Source of the DNA: Burkholderiaceae bacterium
GTDB lineage: Bacteria; Pseudomonadota; Gammaproteobacteria; Burkholderiales; Burkholderiaceae_C
Assembly (NCBI GenBank): GCA_023262645.1
Contig: JALRAA010000140.1
Coordinates: 1 to 5,038, forward strand
Direction: 5' to 3'
Length of the DNA stretch: 5,038 bases
A program made the translations under genes and the position numbers. The notes beneath the pieces are model-generated. The model saw nothing but the letters and a program-made list of their open reading frames with translations. It was not told the DNA's origin and searched no databases. Shown piece by piece: positions 1-5,038 of this stretch. Position 1 is the first letter of the stretch. Every line of letters starts with the position of its first letter.

Positions 1-126
1 AACGCCGTATTTCGCAATGGCAATGGAGTATTTACAGTCTGGGCAGCAACACATGGGCTGCGTGCACCACAAAGCTCACGCTGACCAGACTGTAAATACT
101 CCATTGCCATTGCGAAATACGGCGTT
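1..126. repeat. Perfect 42-bp inverted repeat (arms 1-42 and 85-126) with 42-nt loop
   Basis: Bases 1-42 are the exact reverse complement of bases 85-126, with 42 nt (43-84) between them. The right arm is coding: on the minus strand it encodes residues about 152-166 of the membrane protein, in frame, and the loop continues that frame through most of a sixth hydrophobic segment. The left arm only adds Pro-Arg-Leu and a stop. Because the left arm begins at the first base, it may extend beyond the window. A perfect arm that duplicates coding sequence and sits at the very edge is best explained as a fold-back (chimeric) sequence end rather than as a biological hairpin. A real palindrome or inverted duplication cannot be excluded from sequence alone. 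Confidence 0.93.
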
Positions 127-580
127 CTGACGGATGGCGTTGGGTCGACAAACCAAAGTCGCGACTGAGCATGGCCAACAACAGCAACAGCACCACGGTG
201 GCTGCCACCCGCACTTGCGCGCTTGGCAAAAACAAACTGGCAAAACCCAGCAACAAGCACACGGCATAAGCCAGTTGAAACACGGTGTGCCGAGGCAATG
301 GCGGGTGTGCATTCACCAGCAGCAAATGCAACATGTACAAACCATTGATGCCATAGCCAATGCCAAACAACACCAGCAAAGAACTGTTTTGTGCCGGGCT
401 CAGTCCAAACCATTGCGCCAATACCGCACTGTGTGTCAGCAACTTGGCGACGAAAAAACCCAGCGTGATGGCGATGAACGCATAAATGCGTTTTTGGATC
501 AACAACCATTGCACCAAGCTCCACGCCAGCATCGTGGCGGCAACGCCCAGTTCAAAAAATGTCAGTTGCAAATCATCCAT
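32..580 (-). CDS. Polytopic membrane protein, 3' end lost; possible sensor-kinase membrane domain
   Basis: The visible product is 182 residues with six hydrophobic segments at about 9-28, 32-50, 66-90, 98-119, 122-139 and 158-179, short loops, and no signal peptide or soluble domain. The last three residues (Pro-Arg-Leu) and the stop at 32-34 come from the left arm of the inverted repeat, so the true gene very probably continues beyond residue 179. The arrangement resembles multi-helix input domains (such as 7TM sensor modules) that sit before histidine kinase or cyclase domains; I do not recognise the exact family. It is transcribed divergently from an OmpR-type response regulator, the usual place for a partner sensor kinase, so a truncated sensor kinase is the favoured but unproven reading. 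The ATG at 580 has no clear Shine-Dalgarno sequence, but I saw no better start upstream. A good promoter lies at 697-725. Confidence 0.7.
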   Translation of the reverse strand: MDDLQLTFFELGVAATMLAWSLVQWLLIQKRIYAFIAITLGFFVAKLLTHSAVLAQWFGLSPAQNSSLLVLFGIGYGINGLYMLHLLLVNAHPPLPRHTVFQLAYAVCLLLGFASLFLPSAQVRVAATVVLLLLLAMLSRDFGLSTQRHPSERRISQWQWSIYSLVSVSFVVHAAHVLLPRL

Positions 581-672
581 GGACGCGATTGAGGGCAGCA
601 GTAGAAAGCGGTCATCGACGCAGGTGGACAGGCGCGATGGCGATGGTTTTGAATCTAACCGCAGGCCAGGGA

Positions 673-691
673 AAAACCTGAGAAAACCTGA
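673..691. promoter_or_regulatory. Two tandem 9-bp direct repeats at 10-bp spacing, candidate response-regulator site
   Basis: AAAACCTGA occurs at 673-681 and again at 683-691, so the two copies are offset by 10 bp and lie on the same face of the helix. OmpR/PhoB-family regulators commonly bind tandem direct repeats with 10-11 bp periodicity as head-to-tail dimers. The repeats cover the place where a -35 element would sit for the plus-strand TATAAA box at 699-704. They also lie just past the predicted start point of the opposite minus-strand promoter. Binding by the adjacent regulator is inference. Confidence 0.4.
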
Positions 692-696
692 AATTC

Positions 697-725
697 AATA
701 TAAACTCTAAATTTACCAATATCAA
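697..725 (-). promoter_or_regulatory. Sigma70-like promoter for the membrane-protein gene
   Basis: Read on the minus strand, TTGATA (720-725, 5 of 6 to consensus) is followed after exactly 17 bp by TATATT (697-702, 5 of 6). Transcription would begin near 690 and leave a leader of roughly 110 nt before the ATG at 580. This is the best promoter match in the window by eye. It overlaps the -10-like box that serves the divergent response-regulator gene. Confidence 0.55.
699..704 (+). promoter_or_regulatory. -10-like box (TATAAA) upstream of the response-regulator gene
   Basis: TATAAA on the plus strand lies about 64 nt before the ATG at 768. The hexamer 17 bp upstream (676-681, ACCTGA) is a poor -35 and falls within the tandem direct repeats. 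That layout fits an activator-dependent promoter. The assignment is tentative because the region is AT-rich and such boxes arise by chance. Confidence 0.3.
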
Positions 726-767
726 TAAAATAATTGCTGTTAAAGGCGAAGCATTTCACACGCATCT

Positions 768-1463
768 ATGCCAAACAGCGCCAATCAAATCCTCTTGGTG
801 GAAGACAACATCGCTTTGCGCGAAGCGTTGGAAGACCATTTATCCAGCGTCGGTTTCAAGGTGCGCGGTGTGGGTGACGGCTTGGAGTTGAACCAGGCCT
901 TGTCTGCGGCTGTTCCGCATGTGGTGGTGCTGGATTTGAATTTGCCCGAGGAAGACGGTTTGTCGATTGCCAAGCGCTTGCGCCAAGCGTTTCCGCGCAT
1001 CGGCATTGTCATGTTGACCGCCCGCGTGCGCAGTGTGGACCGCATGGAGGGTTACGAATCCGGTGCCGATGTCTACCTGACCAAACCGGTCAAGCCCCAT
1101 GAACTGACCACGGTGTTGCAAACCTTGTGCCGCCGCATGACGCCGCAAGCCGTGCCCAGTGCCTGGGTGTTGCGCATGTCTGCCCTGCAACTCGAGCCAC
1201 CAGGCCAACCACCGATCGCTTTGACCGTGAGCGAAGCCAGTCTGGTCTACGAGTTGGCCTTGTCTGCCGAACTGCTGAGCATGTCCCGACTGATCGATCT
1301 GTTTGGCGACATTGACCTGCCGGAGTCCACCAACAAATTGCGTATCGAGCAAATCGTCAGCCGTGTGCGGCGCAAGATGGACGCGATTTTGTGCGGCCAG
1401 CCCGGCATCAAGGCGGTGACCCGCATGGGCTATAAATTGTTTGTCCCTGTCCATATCGCCTGA
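768..1463 (+). CDS. OmpR-family response regulator (receiver plus winged-helix DNA-binding domain)
   Basis: This 231-residue protein has the usual OmpR/PhoB-class length. The receiver domain (about 7-120) shows the acidic pair Glu12-Asp13, the phospho-acceptor Asp56 in VVVLDLNLP, the switch residues Thr84 and Tyr103, and Lys106-Pro107. The C-terminal half (about 138-228) is a winged helix-turn-helix domain, with a recognition-helix stretch near 189-207 (NKLRIEQIVSRVRRKM) and a wing hairpin near 214-225 carrying TRMGYKL, close to the common TVRGxGYxL signature. Phosphorylation of Asp56 should promote dimerisation and promoter binding. The gene diverges from the truncated membrane protein, its likely partner. 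A purine-rich AAAGGCGAAG at 742-751 is the only ribosome-binding candidate and sits rather far (16 nt) from the ATG. The exact regulon cannot be told from sequence, and no symbol is assigned. Confidence 0.93.
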   Translation: MPNSANQILLVEDNIALREALEDHLSSVGFKVRGVGDGLELNQALSAAVPHVVVLDLNLPEEDGLSIAKRLRQAFPRIGIVMLTARVRSVDRMEGYESGADVYLTKPVKPHELTTVLQTLCRRMTPQAVPSAWVLRMSALQLEPPGQPPIALTVSEASLVYELALSAELLSMSRLIDLFGDIDLPESTNKLRIEQIVSRVRRKMDAILCGQPGIKAVTRMGYKLFVPVHIA

Positions 1464-1591
1464 CCCTGTTTTGGCGCAGCAAATTGCACAAGAACTGCAA
1501 ACCCATGGCTTGCGGCGCATGGATTTATCGGCCTGAACGCTCGGACCTGCGCTGAAAAGGCATGCGGCACACGGTATAAACACGGGGTATA

Positions 1592-1611
1592 TACTGTATA
1601 AATTAACAGTA
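1592..1611. promoter_or_regulatory. LexA (SOS) operator of umuDC
   Basis: The 20-mer TACTGTATAAATTAACAGTA contains the CTGT (1594-1597), N8, ACAG (1606-1609) core of the LexA box found in E. coli and many beta- and gammaproteobacteria, with an AT-rich centre and outer TA/TA bases also matching consensus. It ends only 10 nt before the umuD ATG. A -10-like TATACT at 1590-1595 overlaps its left edge, though no good -35 is visible. LexA bound here would block transcription of umuD-umuC until DNA damage triggers its RecA-dependent self-cleavage. The rest of the intergenic stretch from 1464 shows no RNA gene or convincing terminator. Confidence 0.93.
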
Positions 1612-1621
1612 TTCTGTATCC

Positions 1622-2062
1622 ATGTCCGACACACTTTTGCCCTTGGCAACCCCGGTTGCCCTTGCTGCCCAGCCGCTTTGGCTGGATATGTGCAGTTGGG
1701 CCGTGCCTGCGGGTTTCCCGTCACCGGCGGCAGATCACACGCGCAAACGCATCGACCTGAACGAGCACCTGATCGGCAACAAAGAGGCCACGTTTTTGTT
1801 TCGGGTCAAAGGCGACTCGATGGTCGGGGCGGGTATTTACGAGGGCGATACGCTGCTGGTAGACCGCAGTTTGGACCCCAAGCACCAGTGCATTGTGTTG
1901 GCCTTGTTGAACAACGAATTCACGGTCAAGCGTTTTTACCGGCGCGGCGGCGTTGTCAAATTATTGGCAGAAAACAGCATTTATCCGCCGCGCTTGATCA
2001 AGGACGAGGACGACTTCGCGGTCTGGGGCGTGGTCACGTACAACTTGCACAAACTCTATTGA
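1622..2062 (+). CDS. umuD: UmuD, SOS-response S24 autoprotease subunit of DNA polymerase V
   Basis: The 146-residue product is close to the 139 of E. coli UmuD and keeps its architecture. RecA filaments stimulate self-cleavage to UmuD', which joins UmuC to form the error-prone polymerase. The cleavage site is recognisable as Ala30-Gly31 within VPAGFPSPAAD, where E. coli has Cys24-Gly25. The S24 peptidase dyad is Ser66 (in GDSM) and Lys103 (in FTVKR), separated by 37 residues exactly as in E. coli (Ser60/Lys97). The N-terminal arm is a few residues longer than in E. coli. The ATG follows the LexA box by 10 nt and no Shine-Dalgarno is visible, so the message may be leaderless or weakly translated. 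The next ATG (1688) would leave only about eight residues before the cleavage site and is less likely. umuC follows after 3 nt, so the two form an operon. Confidence 0.96.
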   Translation: MSDTLLPLATPVALAAQPLWLDMCSWAVPAGFPSPAADHTRKRIDLNEHLIGNKEATFLFRVKGDSMVGAGIYEGDTLLVDRSLDPKHQCIVLALLNNEFTVKRFYRRGGVVKLLAENSIYPPRLIKDEDDFAVWGVVTYNLHKLY

Positions 2063-2065
2063 CGC

Positions 2066-3337
2066 ATGGCTGGCGTACTGTCGCAACTGGCTTTGGTGGA
2101 TTGCAACAACTTTTACGTCAGTTGCGAGCGCTTGTTTCGCCCGGATCTGCAACGCATACCCGTGGTGGTGTTGTCCAACAACGATGGCTGTGTGGTGTCA
2201 CGCTCGAACGAGGCCAAGGCTTTGGGCATTCGCATGGGGCAACCGTGGTTTGAGTGCAAAGCGCTGGCCGAGCAGCACGGCATTTTGGCGCTCAGTTCCA
2301 ATTACGCTTTGTATGCCGATTTGTCGAACCGGGTCATGCGCATCCTCAGCGATTTTTCGCCACGCACCGAGGTCTATTCGATCGACGAATGTTTTGTCGA
2401 TCTCAGCGGCATGCCCGATGTGCGCGCACTCAGCTACCGTATCCGCGAAACCGTGCTCAAGTGGACCGGCTTGCCGGTGTGTGTGGGCATCGGCCCGACC
2501 AAGACCTTGGCCAAGCTGGCCAACCACATCGCCAAAAAACACCCGCGTTCACGCGGTGTGTTCAATTACAACGACCTCACCGAGGCACAGCAGTCGCGCT
2601 TGCTCGCACGCATTGCAGTAGACGAGGTGTGGGGTGTCGGCAGGCGCTTGAGCAGCCGTTTGGTGGCGCATGGCATACGCACCGTGCAGGATTTGCGCCA
2701 GGCGCACATACCGAGCTTGCGCGCCGAATTCGGGGTGGTGATGGAAAAAACCCAGCGTGAACTCAACGGTTTGTCGTGCATCGATATGCAAGAAGTGCAG
2801 GCCGACAAGCAACAAATCATCGCCAGTCGGTCGTTTGGCAGCATGGTTGAGGACGTCGATGTGCTCAAAGACGCGGTCAGCATGTTTGTGGCGAATGCCT
2901 GTGCCAAGTTGCGCGCCCAAGGCTCGCATGCATCGGTGATTCAAGTGTTTTTAATGACCAACCGTTTTCGCAAAGACCTGCCGCAATACATGCCTTCCTT
3001 GGTGGTGCCCTTGCCCCAACCGACAAGCGACAGTTTGGTGGTGAGTCGCTGGGCCGGGCATTTGGTCGAGCGCATGTTTCGCCCCGGTTATCAGTACAAA
3101 AAGGCCGGCGTGATGCTCAGTGGCATTGCGCCGCAGGGGCGTTACCAAACCGATTGGTTAGAGCCGCCGCAAGCGGTGGACACGCGCTTGATGGATGCGT
3201 TGGACGGTTTGAATAAGCGTTACGGTCGCGGCACGGTGAAAGTCTCAACCCAAGGCGCGTACACAGGTTGGCAAATGAAGCAGACCTGCAAATCACCCGA
3301 CTACACCACCGATTGGCATGCCATGCCCGTGGTGTAG
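2066..3337 (+). CDS. umuC: UmuC, Y-family translesion DNA polymerase V catalytic subunit
   Basis: At 423 residues it matches E. coli UmuC (422) nearly end to end. It copies past DNA lesions with low fidelity once bound to UmuD'2 and activated by RecA. The palm and fingers (about 7-180) carry the metal-binding acids Asp12 (ALVDCNNFY) and Asp107-Glu108 (YSIDECFVDL), plus Tyr17 at the steric-gate position that excludes ribonucleotides. A helix-hairpin-helix lies near 186-212 (VDEVWGVGRRL), followed by the little-finger domain (about 245-355) and a C-terminal DUF4113-type segment (about 372-422) ending in the typical SPxYTTxW motif. At the usual beta-clamp-binding position the sequence is QTDWL (361-365) rather than the QLxLF type. 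The start lies 3 nt after the umuD stop with no clear ribosome binding site, suggesting translational coupling under the LexA operator. The stop is 8 nt from that of the convergent receiver gene. Confidence 0.97.
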   Translation: MAGVLSQLALVDCNNFYVSCERLFRPDLQRIPVVVLSNNDGCVVSRSNEAKALGIRMGQPWFECKALAEQHGILALSSNYALYADLSNRVMRILSDFSPRTEVYSIDECFVDLSGMPDVRALSYRIRETVLKWTGLPVCVGIGPTKTLAKLANHIAKKHPRSRGVFNYNDLTEAQQSRLLARIAVDEVWGVGRRLSSRLVAHGIRTVQDLRQAHIPSLRAEFGVVMEKTQRELNGLSCIDMQEVQADKQQIIASRSFGSMVEDVDVLKDAVSMFVANACAKLRAQGSHASVIQVFLMTNRFRKDLPQYMPSLVVPLPQPTSDSLVVSRWAGHLVERMFRPGYQYKKAGVMLSGIAPQGRYQTDWLEPPQAVDTRLMDALDGLNKRYGRGTVKVSTQGAYTGWQMKQTCKSPDYTTDWHAMPVV

Positions 3338-3345
3338 CGCTTGTC

Positions 3346-3705
3346 TCAGATGTGCAACGCTTTGAGCAAATCGTGACTGCGTATGGGTTTGAGCAGGATT
3401 TTGTTAAAGCCCACGGCCTCAAGATGGGCGATTTCTTCGGGCATGGCGTGGGCGGTGTAGGCAATGATCCTCATGTTGTTGAACCGTTTTTCGGTACGCA
3501 GTTGGGCGCACAAATCGATACCACTGATGGTGGGCATAGAGATGTCTAACAACAACACATCGCATGCTTGGTGTTGCAAAAGCGCGAGCGCTTGCGCCGC
3601 ACTGTCGCATTCGTCTACAGAGTAACCCAAGGGGCGCAAAAACAAACCTGGTAACAAGCGGTTGCTTTCGTTGTCATCCACCACGATCACATGTCCTCGG
3701 CTCAT
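3346..3705 (-). CDS. Single-domain (CheY-like) response regulator
   Basis: The product is 119 residues, a lone receiver domain with nothing after it. It retains the acidic pair Asp10-Asp11 in VIVVDDNESN, phospho-acceptor Asp54 in LLLDISMP, Thr84 in AYTAHAM, and Lys106-Pro107, so it should be phosphorylatable. The YTAHAM and VDDNxxNR signatures are typical of receivers attached to hybrid kinases, which suggests it was once, or still works as, the receiver half of a split hybrid kinase. Its ATG overlaps the kinase stop codon by 4 nt (ATGA), and a strong ribosome binding site lies at 3710-3717 inside the kinase gene, so the two are co-translated. With no DNA-binding or enzymatic output, it must act by contact with another protein or as a phosphate sink. 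Target unknown. Confidence 0.93.
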   Translation of the reverse strand: MSRGHVIVVDDNESNRLLPGLFLRPLGYSVDECDSAAQALALLQHQACDVLLLDISMPTISGIDLCAQLRTEKRFNNMRIIAYTAHAMPEEIAHLEAVGFNKILLKPIRSHDLLKALHI

Positions 3706-4538
3706 GCTGTCACCTCCATGGGCGGATGCACGGGCAGGGTGAAAAAGAAACTGCTGCCCACACCGACTTCGGTGCGGTAGTCCAGTTTGCCACCCATCAA
3801 TTGCACCAATTGGTGACTCAGCGCCAAGCCCAGTCCTACGCCGGCTTTGTCTTTGGCAGGAAAGTCAGCGGACAACCCTGACAGGTCGGTGAACAACTGT
3901 TCTTGTACTTCGCGGGTCATGCCCAGCCCGGTATCTGACACGGTGAATGTCAGCATGTTGGTTATCTCATCGTGCATGAGTTGCAGATGGACTTCACCTT
4001 TGGGGCGATTGAACGTGATGGCGTTGTCTACCAACTGGTTGAGCACTTGCCGCAACCGGTAAGGGTCGGCGGTCATCTTGAGGGTGGCTTGTTGGTTGGT
4101 GCTGAGCTGCAGTTGGATATTGAGGCGGGTAGCGCGCGCTTGGTGCAGCCGTCTGACCGACTCTAACAAGTCGTACACATCAAACGATGAAACGGCCAAT
4201 TGCAACTGGCCTTCTTTGATTTTGTTCAGGTCAAGCATGCCATTGACCAATTGCAACATTTCGAGGCTGTTTTCCAAAATGATTTTGGAGGTGAAATGCA
4301 CCATCGGCTCTTGCGAACTGCTGTGTATGTATTCGGCATAACCCATGATGCCGTTGAGCGGGGTTCGCAGGTGGTGAGACAGCGACGCCATGAAGTTTTG
4401 TATGTGCTGTTCTTTGGCTTGTTGGTGCTTGAGTGTGTGACGCAGGCGGCGATAGCCATACACGGTGATGGCCCAACCGAGTGTCAGGCATACCGACAGT
4501 CCCAGCAGTGCGACCAGCATGGTGTCGTGGGTGATCAT
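3702..4538 (-). CDS. Membrane-anchored HisKA sensor histidine kinase
   Basis: Counting from the chosen ATG the protein has 278 residues. One transmembrane segment (about 7-29) is followed by a short helical linker, a HisKA dimerisation domain with phospho-acceptor His55 in SLSHHLRTPLNG, and a HATPase_c domain with the N-box (Asn172 in LVDNAITF), G1 box (Asp202 in VSDTGLGM) and G2 box (GVGLGLAL, about 233-240). There is no periplasmic or PAS sensor domain, so the input is probably the membrane segment itself or another protein. The residue after His55 is His instead of the usual Glu or Asp. Start choice: GGAG at 4545-4548 is 6 nt before the ATG at 4538; an in-frame TTG at 4550 would add four residues but overlaps that site. 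The gene lies 34 nt after the MarR-like gene and overlaps the receiver gene by ATGA. Confidence 0.93.
   Translation of the reverse strand: MITHDTMLVALLGLSVCLTLGWAITVYGYRRLRHTLKHQQAKEQHIQNFMASLSHHLRTPLNGIMGYAEYIHSSSQEPMVHFTSKIILENSLEMLQLVNGMLDLNKIKEGQLQLAVSSFDVYDLLESVRRLHQARATRLNIQLQLSTNQQATLKMTADPYRLRQVLNQLVDNAITFNRPKGEVHLQLMHDEITNMLTFTVSDTGLGMTREVQEQLFTDLSGLSADFPAKDKAGVGLGLALSHQLVQLMGGKLDYRTEVGVGSSFFFTLPVHPPMEVTA
3710..3717 (-). promoter_or_regulatory. Strong Shine-Dalgarno for the CheY-like receiver gene, inside the kinase gene
   Basis: On the minus strand this reads GGAGGTGA, a nearly full anti-16S match, ending 4 nt before the receiver's ATG at 3705. It lies in the last codons of the kinase gene. 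With the ATGA overlap it confirms the receiver start and suggests that the receiver is made at least as abundantly as the kinase. Confidence 0.8.
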
Positions 4539-4544
4539 CAAATG

Positions 4545-4548
4545 CTCC
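4545..4548 (-). promoter_or_regulatory. Shine-Dalgarno that decides the kinase start
   Basis: GGAG on the minus strand stands 6 nt before the ATG at 4538. This supports that ATG over the in-frame TTG at 4550, whose last base is part of this motif. Confidence 0.6.
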
Positions 4549-4572
4549 AAGGGTTGCTCACAGGTGGCTGCG

Positions 4573-4968
4573 TTATTTCTTGGGCAACACCACGAATTTG
4601 GTGGCCAAAATGCGCCCGAACTCTTGGCTGTGGGTTTCTAAGGTTTGCATCAAATCATCGGTTGGGACGATTTTTTTGGAGCGTTTGTCTATTTGGTTGG
4701 ACTCGAATTTGATCAAGCCTTCTTCTTCAAATTCGCGGATTTTGTAGCGCAGTGCACGCTCACTCAAATCTTGGTTGTGGTAGATGCCTTTGAGCAACGC
4801 GCTGGGTTGGTCTTCTTTGGCCTGAATCAATTGCTTGACCAAACTCAGGTACAGGTAGCGTCCTGCCTGGCTTTGCACCACATGCAAATGTTGGTTTTCC
4901 CAATCATGCAATTGACAGATGACTTGCAAGAGTTTGGCGTTCAGGGGGTTATCTGGCTCGGTTTTCAT
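4573..4968 (-). CDS. MarR-like winged-helix DNA-binding protein
   Basis: This 131-residue cytoplasmic protein has a helical N-terminal half (about 8-50) and a winged helix-turn-helix around 55-103. The recognition-helix stretch is LSERALRYKIREFEEEGLIKF (68-88), followed by the wing and the sequence DKRSKKIVPTD (94-104), which closely matches the D-x-R-x-x-x-V-x-x-T ending of MarR-family wings. The family usually represses promoters as homodimers until a ligand or signal releases it; nothing shows a ligand here. It is the first gene of an operon with the kinase and the lone receiver, so it may be the operon's transcriptional output or its autoregulator. The ATG at 4968 is supported by AGGA at 4978-4981 (9-nt spacing). 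The 70 nt upstream contain TTGAC-type fragments but no paired -10 element, so the promoter may lie outside the window. No symbol is assigned. Confidence 0.8.
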   Translation of the reverse strand: MKTEPDNPLNAKLLQVICQLHDWENQHLHVVQSQAGRYLYLSLVKQLIQAKEDQPSALLKGIYHNQDLSERALRYKIREFEEEGLIKFESNQIDKRSKKIVPTDDLMQTLETHSQEFGRILATKFVVLPKK

Positions 4969-5038
4969 GGTGATGGGTCCTGGGTGGTGTGTGGAAAAGT
5001 CAAATACCTTGGGGGTTCAAAGTGGGTAAGAAACCAAC

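Noticed and set aside
1..126. Inverted repeat as a transcription terminator or insertion-sequence end
   Set aside because: The arms are far longer than a terminator stem, there is no T-run, one arm is plain coding sequence, and no transposase or target duplication is present.
134..592. Plus-strand open frame opposite the membrane-protein gene
   Set aside because: Its translation is rich in Gln and His with no domain character, typical of the reverse complement of a Leu-rich membrane gene. The minus strand gives clean hydrophobic helices.
1502..1522. CCATG...CATGG hairpin downstream of the response regulator as a terminator
   Set aside because: The stem is only 5 bp with a 10-nt loop and is not followed by a T-run, so it would not be stable enough to call.
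840..1724. Long minus-strand open frame (294 codons) across the response regulator and the LexA region
   Set aside because: It is antisense to a well-supported response regulator and the start of umuD, and its composition (Gln, His, Gly) is that of a shadow frame with no recognisable motif.
2198..2944. Minus- and plus-strand open frames inside umuC
   Set aside because: All overlap the UmuC polymerase core, whose catalytic motifs are intact; none shows a domain or a ribosome binding site of note.
4969..5038. TTGACT and TTGAAC on the minus strand as -35 elements for the MarR-like operon
   Set aside because: Neither has an acceptable -10 hexamer at 16-18 bp, so no promoter is claimed.

Overview
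The window carries two separate two-component signalling loci flanking an SOS mutagenesis operon. The protein families (UmuD/UmuC, an OmpR-type regulator, a HisKA kinase), a near-consensus CTGT-N8-ACAG LexA box, a mid-50s GC content and heavy use of TTG for leucine suggest a Gram-negative proteobacterium, probably Burkholderiales and perhaps a freshwater Comamonadaceae member. The genus-level guess is inference from codon style only. The low-GC divergent intergenic region stands out against the rest.

Layout: (1) 1-126 is a perfect 42-bp inverted repeat with a 42-nt loop, starting at the first base. It cuts off the end of a minus-strand gene for a polytopic membrane protein (up to 580) and looks like a fold-back artefact at a sequence end. 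(2) 581-767 is an AT-rich divergent promoter region holding a good sigma70-like promoter for the membrane gene, a -10-like box for the opposite gene, and two tandem 9-bp repeats spaced exactly 10 bp apart. (3) 768-1463 (+) encodes an OmpR-family response regulator. Its divergent membrane neighbour is plausibly the sensor half of the pair. (4) 1464-1621 is intergenic and carries the LexA box. (5) 1622-3337 (+) is umuD-umuC, the DNA polymerase V operon, with intact catalytic residues in both proteins. (6) 3346-4968 (-) is a compact three-gene operon read in the order MarR-like winged-helix protein, membrane-anchored histidine kinase, single-domain CheY-like receiver. The kinase and receiver genes overlap by ATGA. 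This operon runs tail to tail into umuC with only 8 nt between the stop codons. (7) 4969-5038 is the leader of that operon; I see a ribosome binding site but no convincing promoter.

How it works together: umuDC is expected to be induced by DNA damage through LexA cleavage. UmuD would then self-cleave at Ala30-Gly31 and activate UmuC for translesion synthesis. The minus-strand cassette looks like a self-contained phosphorelay whose DNA-binding output may be the MarR-like protein, since the receiver has no output domain of its own. I found no clearly new system. The points most worth checking are the end palindrome, the overlapping divergent promoters with a candidate regulator site, and the unusual His-His H-box of the kinase.
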